Source: Moraxella lacunata
Lineage (GTDB): Bacteria; Pseudomonadota; Gammaproteobacteria; Pseudomonadales; Moraxellaceae
Assembly: GCF_002027545.1 (NCBI RefSeq)
Contig: NZ_MXAN01000041.1
Location: 1 to 8,824 of the forward strand
Reading direction: 5' to 3'
DNA: 8,824 nucleotides
How positions within the stretch are numbered: the stretch's first letter is position 1; each line of letters starts with the position of its first letter. This document shows positions 1 to 7,094 of this stretch, in pieces. The translations under genes and the position numbers were made by a program. Under the pieces are notes generated by a model, which searched no databases, was not told the DNA's origin, and saw only the letters and a program-made list of their open reading frames with translations.

Positions 1-42
1 TTATGGGATACAGTTGCTACGCCTGCCAATTATTGGGAATAA
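1..42 (+). CDS. C-terminal end of an unidentified protein (partial)
   Basis: Reading from base 1, the frame gives LWDTVATPANYWE followed by TAA at 40-42. Only this tail is in the window, so the family cannot be recognised. The stop lies 5 bp before the ATG of the next gene at 48, and that gene's likely RBS (GGGA, 35-38) sits inside this tail. This spacing is typical of two genes in one operon and supports a real coding end over a chance frame. The product is unknown. Confidence 0.5.
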   Translation, partial: LWDTVATPANYWE

Positions 43-47
43 ACTAT

Positions 48-506
48 ATGTCAAAAGAACCAGAATACGGCTCAACAGAACATCTTGTGCAGTCTTTTAA
101 AGAGCAAATCATTTTTATTATTGTTATGGGTTCACTCTTTTGTGCTGTCTATTACTTTTATATAAAACCCAATGAGGTAAAAAAACTCCAATCAGCGTCA
201 AAAGATGAGTGTGGACATTTTATTGAGTTTTATTCCTCCCCTGATTCTGATGACCCCAGAAATAGAAACATTGATTATTTTTCAATTAAAAATAATCATG
301 GTAAGGAGTTGCATTTTGTCAGAAATGCAAATCTTGCAAAATCAAAATCTGATCTCTATCAAGAAAATAAAAAAATGTTAAAAAACGCCAAACAAGGCGA
401 TTTGGTATGTTTAACATACAGCACAGAATATTACGAAGATTTTGGTAAAAAAGTACGAGATAAGAAAATACCTTATCTTATTAAAATTAACTCATTAGGA
501 GAATAG
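48..506 (+). CDS. Membrane-anchored hypothetical protein, 152 aa
   Basis: I do not recognise this family. An in-frame ATG also exists at position 3, but I chose the ATG at 48. It follows the upstream stop by 5 bp, has GGGA 9 bp upstream, and gives an ordinary hydrophilic N-terminus (MSKEPEYGST). One hydrophobic segment at about residues 20-39 predicts a single membrane helix. A soluble, Lys- and Asn-rich domain of about 110 residues follows, probably periplasmic or cytoplasmic depending on topology. The gene is AT-rich compared with thiC or oppA, and it is tightly spaced to both neighbours (5 bp upstream, 2 bp downstream). Small anchored proteins in such settings are sometimes immunity proteins, but nothing here proves that. 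The function is unknown. Confidence 0.7.
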   Translation: MSKEPEYGSTEHLVQSFKEQIIFIIVMGSLFCAVYYFYIKPNEVKKLQSASKDECGHFIEFYSSPDSDDPRNRNIDYFSIKNNHGKELHFVRNANLAKSKSDLYQENKKMLKNAKQGDLVCLTYSTEYYEDFGKKVRDKKIPYLIKINSLGE

Positions 507-508
507 TC

Positions 509-616
509 ATGGTTGTTAAACTACTTGAAAGAGGTTCAGTCGCAATAGTGAGTGCAGATTCTGCTAGTAATGGTAGGGTGCGTAACACGCACCAATATGT
601 TTTTAGGTATTTTTAA
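509..616 (+). pseudogene. Small ORF, probably truncated by a REP-pair insertion
   Basis: An ATG at 509 lies 2 bp after the previous stop, with a good RBS (AGGAG, 497-501) overlapping that stop. The frame starts MVVKLLERGSVAIVSADSAS and ends at TAA 614-616, 35 codons in all. From about codon 22 it reads through the left arm of a REP-like palindrome (573-593), giving a low-complexity tail (GRVRNTHQYVFRYF). The well-placed start and the abrupt entry into a repeat suggest a longer third operon gene whose 3' part was replaced by the element. I see no continuation of the frame after the right arm at 724. The original product cannot be named. Confidence 0.5.
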
Positions 617-724
617 TAGATAAGGTTTTTGTATAAATTGGTAGGTAGTAAATTACAACTCATCCTTGTGAAATTATCAAATTTATTATTTTATTGTATA
701 AAAGGTGCGTGGTACGCACCTTAC
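573..724. repeat. REP/BIME-like inverted pair
   Basis: Two small palindromes face each other about 110 bp apart. The left one (573-593) has arms GGTGCGT (577-583) and ACGCACC (587-593) around AAC. The right one (704-724) has arms GGTGCGT (704-710) and ACGCACC (714-720) around GGT. The left unit and the reverse complement of the right unit match at 19 of 21 positions, so the whole block is an inverted repeat with an AT-rich centre. The right end continues into TACGCCCAA, which is also found after the REP pair near 6522. This looks like a non-autonomous REP-type element; no transposase gene is in the window. Confidence 0.75.
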
Positions 725-772
725 GCCCAACTAGAAGACACACCACACACCGCCCAAACCCACGCCCATTCA

Positions 773-801
773 TTGCATTTTTTAAATAATCACGATAAAA
801 T
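773..801 (+). promoter_or_regulatory. Candidate promoter for the toxin-antitoxin operon
   Basis: A -35-like TTGCAT (773-778) and a -10-like TAAAAT (796-801) are separated by 17 bp, and the antitoxin ATG begins at 831. The -10 differs from consensus at one base, while the -35 is weak. I see no clear palindromic operator between the promoter and the RBS. The call rests only on hexamer spacing. Confidence 0.4.
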
Positions 802-830
802 ACAGAAAAACCCACGAAAAAGGAGCTGTC

Positions 831-1115
831 ATGAGTGGTAATTTTAACATGAGCTTTGACCCCAAGGTAAGACAAGAATTTGCCGATGTGCTATCAGGCT
901 ATGGCTTGACCGTTCCCCAAGCCTTTAAACTCTTTGCCAATCAAGTCATCAAAACCAAAACCGTACCTTTATCTTTTGATTGGCAAGCAAATGATGAACT
1001 TTGCGAGCAGGTACTGGTTGCCCTAAATGCCAACGAGCAAGAAAAGCAGGCGGGCAAATCGGTGCGTTATGCCGATTTTGATGAGATGATGACGGACTTG
1101 GCAAATGAGCGATAA
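831..1115 (+). CDS. RelB/DinJ-family antitoxin
   Basis: This 94-aa protein is the expected size for a type II antitoxin that binds DNA through an N-terminal ribbon-helix-helix and wraps its toxin with the C-terminal half. The segment GLTVPQAFKLFANQVIK (about residues 25-41) matches the RelB/DinJ signature of a Gly-Leu/Met-Thr-x-x-x-Ala-Phe turn followed by a helix. TVPLSFDW, which follows, is also typical of DinJ. The N-terminus (NMSFDPKVRQEFADVL) fits the beta strand and first helix. AGGAG at 821-825 lies 5 bp before the ATG. The stop overlaps the toxin gene by 11 bp, the usual translational coupling in these modules. By family, it should neutralise the downstream YafQ-like toxin and autorepress the operon. 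Confidence in the family is high; the operator is not visible. Confidence 0.9.
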   Translation: MSGNFNMSFDPKVRQEFADVLSGYGLTVPQAFKLFANQVIKTKTVPLSFDWQANDELCEQVLVALNANEQEKQAGKSVRYADFDEMMTDLANER

Positions 1116-1410
1116 TCATCAAACGCCACGAGAGATTGAGATTTTCTCATCATTTAAACGGTGTGCCAAAAAGCATTATCTACACCTTATCAGTGGCGAA
1201 TGGGCAGAAGTGATAAATTGCCTCATTCATCGCACGCCCCTACCGCCCAAATATAAAGACCACGCCCTAACAGGCAATCTAAAAGCATATCGTGATTGCC
1301 ACGTCAAAAATGATTTGGTGCTACTTTATAAAATATCAGACGATGATAATGTGTTGGAGCTACATTATTTGGACACGCATTCCGAAGTTTTTAAAAACGC
1401 TGATAAATAA
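1105..1410 (+). CDS. YafQ-like mRNA interferase toxin (RelE superfamily)
   Basis: This 101-aa protein should be a ribosome-dependent endoribonuclease cutting mRNA in the A site, as E. coli YafQ does. The diagnostic stretch LPPKYKDHALTGNLKAYRDC (residues 47-66 region) is very close to the YafQ sequence around its active site. Residues matching the YafQ catalytic set are visible: His53, His66, Asp70, His92 and Phe96 (in THSEVF). The YafQ Trp that follows the Asp is Leu71 here. The N-terminus is about 5-10 residues longer than in E. coli YafQ. The start overlaps the antitoxin end by 11 bp, which fits coupled translation with antitoxin first. An alternative name is a generic RelE/ParE toxin, but the YafQ subgroup fits best. 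It appears intact and probably active. Confidence 0.9.
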   Translation: MSDNHQTPREIEIFSSFKRCAKKHYLHLISGEWAEVINCLIHRTPLPPKYKDHALTGNLKAYRDCHVKNDLVLLYKISDDDNVLELHYLDTHSEVFKNADK

Positions 1411-1413
1411 CCC

Positions 1414-2064
1414 ATGAAAAAATTCTACCTAATCCGCCACGCCCAATCCGAATCCAACGCAGGACACGCCATTCGCCCCAACCACGAGATTGCCATTACC
1501 AAGCTCGGACAGACCCAAGCGACAGACGTGGCGGACTGGCTCATCACGCACGTCCCCACGCCTGATAGGGTTTTTGTGTCGTCCTACATTCGCACGCACC
1601 AGACGGCACAGCCTTATTTGGATAGGACGGGCATGACTCCTGTGCAGATTGATGATTTGCGGGAGTTTAATTACCTAGATTATGAGCATATCAAGGACTT
1701 AACCTTATCCCAAATCGTCAAAATGGCGGACGACTACTGGGCGAATAACGACAAAACCCACACCGACAGCCCCACAACGGATAATTTTGTGAACCTTGCA
1801 GAGCGTGTCAAGGCGGTGCGTGATGCGTTTGATGCCTTGCCAGACGGCACTTATGTCGTCTTTACGCATGGTATGTGGCTGGGTATGCTCATGTGGCAAC
1901 TTGTGCTTGGTTATCATGGGGGCGAGTGTCCACGCCTGTTTAATATGATAAAATTTAGAGAATTTGAACTTGCCGTCCGCCCAAAAAACTGTGAAGTCTA
2001 TCTGATGATAAGCGATGACGGACACAGCACGATAAGTAAGGTGAGAGCTAGGGGTGATGATTGA
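1414..2064 (+). CDS. Histidine phosphatase family protein (phosphoglycerate-mutase-like)
   Basis: This 216-aa protein belongs to the histidine phosphatase superfamily, which removes or moves phosphate through a phospho-histidine intermediate. The N-terminal motif LIRHAQSESN contains Arg8 and catalytic His9; it is RHA where many members have RHG. Arg60 in SSYIRTHQTA, Glu84 in LREF and His152 in VFTHGMW complete the usual phosphate pocket. Its substrate cannot be told from the sequence; it could be a sugar phosphate, nucleotide or phosphoprotein. It starts 3 bp after the toxin stop with no strong RBS, so it is probably translated by coupling and co-transcribed with the toxin-antitoxin pair. It converges on thiC with only 28 bp between the stops and no obvious hairpin terminator there. 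Family confidence is high, function open. Confidence 0.85.
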   Translation: MKKFYLIRHAQSESNAGHAIRPNHEIAITKLGQTQATDVADWLITHVPTPDRVFVSSYIRTHQTAQPYLDRTGMTPVQIDDLREFNYLDYEHIKDLTLSQIVKMADDYWANNDKTHTDSPTTDNFVNLAERVKAVRDAFDALPDGTYVVFTHGMWLGMLMWQLVLGYHGGECPRLFNMIKFREFELAVRPKNCEVYLMISDDGHSTISKVRARGDD

Positions 2065-2092
2065 CCCAAGCCCTTTTCTTTGCAATCTATCA

Positions 2093-4180
<2,088 letters not shown>

Positions 4181-4224
4181 TCAAAAATCTTATGATAAAT
4201 GGGGTGTGGGTAAGGTTAAATATC

Positions 4225-4273
4225 GGTACGCACCGATTAAAGTTTGAGTTTTAATTTGGTGCGTAATACGCAC
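4225..4273. repeat. REP-like hairpin element in the thiC leader
   Basis: TACGCACC (4227-4234) plus ATTAAA (4236-4241) pairs with TTTAAT (4250-4255) plus GGTGCGTA (4258-4265). This forms a 14-bp stem with a small bulge and an 8-nt loop. Within the right part, GTGCGTA and TACGCAC (4259-4265 and 4267-4273) also form a separate hairpin. The arms share the GGTGCGT/ACGCACC core with the repeat at 573-724, so it belongs to the same family in a shorter arrangement. On the transcribed (minus) strand it has no following U-run, so it is not a standard intrinsic terminator. Confidence 0.65.
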
Positions 4274-4300
4274 TTTACTTAACCACAAATAGACTTTGAA

Positions 4301-4404
4301 AACTTGATTTCCTACGACAGTATGAACTGTATCAGGTTCAACGGATTGCCAATGGCTCTCAGCGATTTGTATTTTTAAAAAGCACAACCGCACTCCGTCA
4401 AGTT
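4301..4404 (-). promoter_or_regulatory. TPP riboswitch (THI element) controlling thiC
   Basis: The minus strand carries the conserved parts of the thiamine pyrophosphate aptamer in order. The 5' strand of P1 is TCAAGTT on the plus strand at 4398-4404. ACGGAGTGC (4390-4398) and a P3 arm follow. Next come GCTGAGAGC (4355-4363), TTGAACCTGATACAG (around 4326-4340) and GTAGGAA (4309-4315). P1 closes against AACTTGA at 4301-4307 (plus strand). TPP binding normally lowers expression of thiamine genes, and the next gene downstream is thiC, as expected. No terminator with a U-run follows the aptamer, and the thiC RBS is about 350 nt away. The expression platform is therefore not obvious. Confidence 0.95.
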
Positions 4405-4411
4405 GGGATAT

Positions 4412-4420
4412 ATTATAACA
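4412..4420 (-). promoter_or_regulatory. Extended -10 promoter of thiC
   Basis: The minus strand reads TGTTATAAT, a perfect TATAAT (4412-4417) with the TGn extension. The -35 region is poor, which is normal for extended -10 promoters. The predicted start near 4405 coincides with the 5' strand of riboswitch helix P1, so the transcript would begin right at the aptamer. That agreement supports both calls. Confidence 0.75.
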
Positions 4421-4514
4421 AAAAATTGCAAATAAAGTTGGGATTTTTGCAAAAATCGTATCAGATGAAATCAATCATTGATAAACATATTTTTACCAAC
4501 ATTAAGGGCTAAAA

Positions 4515-5406
4515 TCAATCCATCTTTGTTTTGCCACAATTGGTATTGTGCACTAAAATTCCAGTTCTTCCCGCAAAATAAGTATGATAATCTTCAACTT
4601 CAATATTATAAACGGTCGTGGTATAAGCAGGATAAGCAATTCCTTTGACCATTGTTCCTGTAAAACCATCACGGTTATAATAGGGCGTTGCCATCACTTC
4701 ATTTTCGGGCAATGGCTCTATCTCGTTTGTTCGAGTATGGTTATCGCTAATAAATATTTGTCCAAAACCATCAAAACTATCTGGTTGAGCCAATGCCCCC
4801 TCTAATAAATCTCTTTCCAAACTAAAAATAAACCCTTATAAGTATTGGGGTTGAAGTTTTTAAAAATCCATAAAAATCAGGGTTTGGAAAGAAGTCTAAT
4901 GAGCCTTGCCATCCACCCATAATTTGCCCGCGTTGTAACCAAGCATATTCATCCAATTTAGACTTATAGAAAGGTTTAACACAAGCCACGACATAATAGT
5001 TGCCTAATGAGTTGATTAAAATATCTCCCATACGCAATTGGTCTACTCGTGTCCATCTTGGTTCATCATAATAGGTGGCACCGTCATCTCGTTCAAGGTA
5101 ATCAAAGAACTTGGTTGTGTTATTGACATAGCCATACACCATAAAGGGGTGATTGGGTGTAACAGCAAAATTTTCAGTAATGAACCCCGAGTTATCTAGT
5201 CGAGTCGTGCCCACATACCATATTTCTTTATTTTCGTATTGGAAAGTATTGATGACTCGTTTGGGAACTGGCTCACCAATGCCGTTTTCTGGCATTGACA
5301 TGACCATATCGCCCACTTGAATGTCCTTAATGGGTTTCCAGTAGCCATCGCCTGTTTTTACTAAGGTACCGCCTACAAAACCATTTTCCATTATATTTTC
5401 CGCCAT
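4515..5406 (-). pseudogene. Orphan Hint (intein-like) module of a polymorphic toxin, frameshifted
   Basis: Hint domains sit before the toxin tip in many polymorphic toxins and release it by self-cleavage. Here residues 9-33 (GFVGGTLVKTGDGYWKPI... VGDM) match the Hint start, normally CFVAGTLV, but Gly9 replaces the catalytic Cys. The block-B motif TPNHPF (Thr83, His86) is present. The first frame stops after 194 codons at TAG (4822-4824). The rest continues one base over (to 4515) with VYNIEVEDYHTYFAG and the terminal GILVHN motif, then only TNCGKTKMD. The shift falls at a T5 run (plus-strand A5, 4824-4828); removing one T, or a +1 slip, joins the halves into about 296 aa. There is no N-terminal carrier and no toxin domain. 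The ATG at 5406 follows AAGGA by 11 bp, with an in-frame stop two codons upstream. It is probably a decaying or silent cassette. Confidence 0.85.
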
Positions 5407-5424
5407 TTCTTAAAAATTCCTTAT

Positions 5425-5453
5425 AGTATAGCATATCAGTTATTTTTTGCCAA
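5425..5453 (-). promoter_or_regulatory. Sigma70 promoter of the Hint ORF
   Basis: The minus strand has TTGGCA (5448-5453), a 17-bp spacer and TATACT (5425-5430). The TGC before the -10 gives an extended -10. Each hexamer differs from consensus at one base. The ATG at 5406 lies about 12 nt after the predicted start. This is one of the best promoters in the window, notable because it drives a damaged gene. Confidence 0.75.
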
Positions 5454-5513
5454 AATTCTACAAGGTTATCTTTTTAAACGATTTTGCTATTATCCATATT
5501 TGGCAATGGTGAT

Positions 5514-5837
5514 TTAACGCAGCATTTCCCATAAATGTAACGCAACCACAATGATGAATAAAATACCTGCGATTATCCATTTTGTCAAAATTAAACTGAT
5601 GATAAATAGCACAAAACAGAACATTTTAACAAAACTAACAATCATCACCAAACGATAGCATTTATCGCAAAATTCAGCCGTATAAGGTCCATTGGGTGCG
5701 TGGCGTAAATGTCCATATTCTCCACAGTTGCAAAGACCACAAAATCCATAAGGAATATTTCGCTTTTTTAAATGATCAGGGTCTGTTTGCCATAAGTTGC
5801 AATAGCAATTTCTTTTTTTGGGGTCGGGTGTTGGCAT
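5514..5837 (-). CDS. Cysteine-rich membrane protein, hypothetical
   Basis: I do not recognise an established function for this 107-aa protein. The first 60 residues are rich in Cys and His: Cys11, Cys13, CGLC at 33-36, Cys38, His43, His46 and CDKC at 57-60. This suggests a small zinc-ribbon-like or iron-binding cytoplasmic domain. Residues about 64-103 are strongly hydrophobic and probably form two membrane helices separated by Thr-Lys-Trp. The ATG has AGGA 7 bp upstream (5845-5848). It lies 59 bp downstream of another small membrane-protein gene on the same strand and about 107 bp upstream of the Hint ORF. Small membrane proteins next to Hint cassettes can be immunity proteins, but that is only context. 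It is AT-rich and appears intact. Confidence 0.8.
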   Translation of the reverse strand: MPTPDPKKRNCYCNLWQTDPDHLKKRNIPYGFCGLCNCGEYGHLRHAPNGPYTAEFCDKCYRLVMIVSFVKMFCFVLFIISLILTKWIIAGILFIIVVALHLWEMLR

Positions 5838-5896
5838 GGTGTTTTCCTAATACATGATTATCACAGTTAAATTATCCAAATCATCTTATCATCGTG

Positions 5897-6220
5897 TTAT
5901 TTCAAAAAACACCAAATCCCAAAAGGCAATAAAATAAATACCAACCACAGTCCATAACCTATTTTATTAAGCCATTTTAATTGTTCATCAGAATAATCAC
6001 GTTTTGAGAAATAAACATTTGCCAAAGAATGGGTAGCAAACCCCAAGCCACAAACCCCAAACCAATATAATGCTGTATCATGTAGGCTGGACGGCAACCG
6101 AGAAGGGATAATCTTTGGAAGCAATATAAAGAAGAACACCCAAAATCCCGTAACCGCCATGCGAACACCTTCATTTCGGTTAAGCCATGGTGCGCTAAAA
6201 AATTTGGTTAATTTGGTCAT
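5897..6220 (-). CDS. Three-helix membrane protein, hypothetical
   Basis: This 107-aa protein has three predicted membrane helices at about residues 21-39, 49-71 and 86-105. Between helices two and three is a short charged loop (SKRDYSDEQLK). There is no signal peptide or catalytic motif, and I do not recognise the family. AGGGA (6226-6230) lies 5 bp before the ATG. A strong promoter at 6257-6285 places it as the first gene of a minus-strand unit that probably continues into the cysteine-rich protein 59 bp on. The location upstream of an orphan Hint module would suit an immunity or toxin-neighbour role, but this is only inference. Confidence 0.75.
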   Translation of the reverse strand: MTKLTKFFSAPWLNRNEGVRMAVTGFWVFFFILLPKIIPSRLPSSLHDTALYWFGVCGLGFATHSLANVYFSKRDYSDEQLKWLNKIGYGLWLVFILLPFGIWCFLK

Positions 6221-6256
6221 TGTTTTCCCTGTTTGATTTGACGTGAAAAAAATAAT

Positions 6257-6285
6257 ACTATAACAAAATCACACCCCATTATCAA
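6257..6285 (-). promoter_or_regulatory. Promoter of the small membrane-protein unit
   Basis: The minus strand has TTGATA (6280-6285), exactly 17 bp, then TATAGT (6257-6262), preceded by TGT to give an extended -10. The predicted start near 6250 leaves a leader of about 30 nt before the ATG at 6220. Confidence 0.75.
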
Positions 6286-6459
6286 TTATTATTCATTCTC
6301 ATTTGCTTGGATAAGTTCGCTCTCCATCTGTCATAAGGCATCAACTACGCCCCAATTTTGCTTGATGGCTTGACTGCCGCAAAAGGCAAAAGTGATTTGC
6401 CCTAATACGCTCTTTTGTGATAGAGTACATCCAGCCAACTTGATATTTACCATGGGTTT

Positions 6460-6524
6460 GTAGGGGTGTGCTGAGCACACCCTTTGATGATATTCCGCAC
6501 AAGGCGTGCTCAGCACGCCCCTAC
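6460..6524. repeat. Compact REP/BIME-like inverted pair
   Basis: The left palindrome is GGGTGTGCT/AGCACACCC (6464-6472, 6474-6482). The right one is GGCGTGCT/AGCACGCC (6503-6510, 6512-6519). The outer ends GTAGGGG (6460-6466) and CCCCTAC (6518-6524) are perfect inverted copies. Overall the left unit and the reversed right unit match at 20 of 22 bases. It is related in layout, but not identical in core, to the 573-724 element, and it shares the following TACGCCCAA. It would form a strong cruciform or RNA double hairpin. Confidence 0.8.
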
Positions 6525-6625
6525 GCCCAAACATCATTGCGTTTGTAGTAATTTTAAAGTTTCTTGGGCACACTTAGAGTATCATACCAAAAATATCATC
6601 CATACAACCCATTTTAGGACAAACC

Positions 6626-6937
6626 ATGTACAAATTTATCGCCTACATCCCCGAATCCGACCTAGAAAACGTCAAGACCGCCCTATTTAACGCAGGGGCA
6701 GGGCAATTTGACGGATATAGCCATTGCTCTTGGCAAGTGCTTGGCGTGGGGCAGTTTAAACCCTTAAAAGGGGCAAACCCTGCCATCGGTCAGATTGATA
6801 AGATAGAATACGTCCCCGAATGGCGGGTTGAGACCATCGTCCCCGATGATAGGCTCATGGACGTGGTGCGTGCCTACAAATCGGCTCATCCTTATGAAGT
6901 GCCAGCGTATGATGTCTATCAGATGGTGGATGTGTGA
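6626..6937 (+). CDS. YqfO/NIF3-like small protein (CutA/PII-like fold)
   Basis: This 103-aa protein matches the stand-alone version of the domain inserted in Bacillus YqfO and other NIF3 proteins. Typical features are the opening MYKFIAYIPE, GAGQFDGYSHCSW (about residues 24-36), GQFKPLKGANPAIG, and the closing AHPYEVPAYDVY. These define a trimeric, PII/CutA-like fold. The molecular function is unestablished; metal or ligand binding is often suggested. Homologues are sometimes mislabelled as a structural toxin protein RtxA, but there is no toxin repeat here. AGGA (6616-6619) lies 6 bp before the ATG. It appears to be a single-gene unit and intact, with GC content like that of the core genes. 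Confidence 0.85.
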   Translation: MYKFIAYIPESDLENVKTALFNAGAGQFDGYSHCSWQVLGVGQFKPLKGANPAIGQIDKIEYVPEWRVETIVPDDRLMDVVRAYKSAHPYEVPAYDVYQMVDV

Positions 6938-6941
6938 GTGC

Positions 6942-6983
6942 ATGGCTTTTCGTGTCTGGTGCAGACATGATGAACCAAGCCAT
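6942..6983 (+). terminator. Possible terminator after the YqfO-like gene
   Basis: ATGGCTT (6942-6948) pairs with AAGCCAT (6977-6983). Inside it, TGTCTG (6953-6958) pairs with CAGACA (6962-6967) around GTG. The next bases are TTTATAT, an imperfect T-run. The nested stem has internal mismatches and the T-tract is short, so termination would be moderate. The position 5 bp after the stop is right for a terminator. Confidence 0.4.
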
Positions 6984-7094
6984 TTTATATGCCAAAATGA
7001 TAAAGATATATGTCATAATGGAATTTAGACTTTGCATAAAAAGCCCTGATAATAGGGTGTATCAAGACATATCGCAAATCACGATGGAGCTGAC

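Larger units (their letters stand above)
6231..6625. other. Intergenic region between divergent genes
   Basis: This 395-bp stretch separates the minus-strand membrane-protein unit from the plus-strand YqfO-like gene. It holds the promoter at 6257-6285, a REP pair at 6460-6524, and the RBS of the gene at 6626 (AGGA, 6616-6619). No convincing promoter for the plus-strand gene is seen. The minus-strand frame over 6331-6573 runs through both arms of the REP pair and is not supported as a gene. Confidence 0.6.

Noticed and set aside
571..724. CRISPR-like repeats
   Set aside because: The repeats are palindromic, inverted and only two units; there is no regular direct-repeat and spacer pattern.
629..875. 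Overlapping ORFs on both strands between the first operon and the antitoxin
   Set aside because: They lie across a REP arm and the antitoxin RBS/start, with no RBS of their own; they are chance frames.
2065..2092. Bidirectional terminator between the phosphatase gene and thiC
   Set aside because: The 28-bp gap has no inverted repeat.
4225..4273. Intrinsic terminator serving as the riboswitch expression platform
   Set aside because: The stem is strong but no U-run follows on the minus strand.
4190..4474. 94-aa minus-strand ORF over the thiC leader
   Set aside because: It covers the TPP riboswitch and promoter, which fully explain the conservation-like sequence there.
6331..6573. 80-aa minus-strand ORF
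   Set aside because: It runs through both palindromes of the REP pair and has no supporting RBS. Its last ~40 codons look protein-like, but I cannot link them to any family.
7033..7054. Possible oppA promoter (TTGCAT with GATAAT)
   Set aside because: The spacer between TTGCAT and GATAAT is only about 11 bp, and other pairings give weak -35 hexamers.
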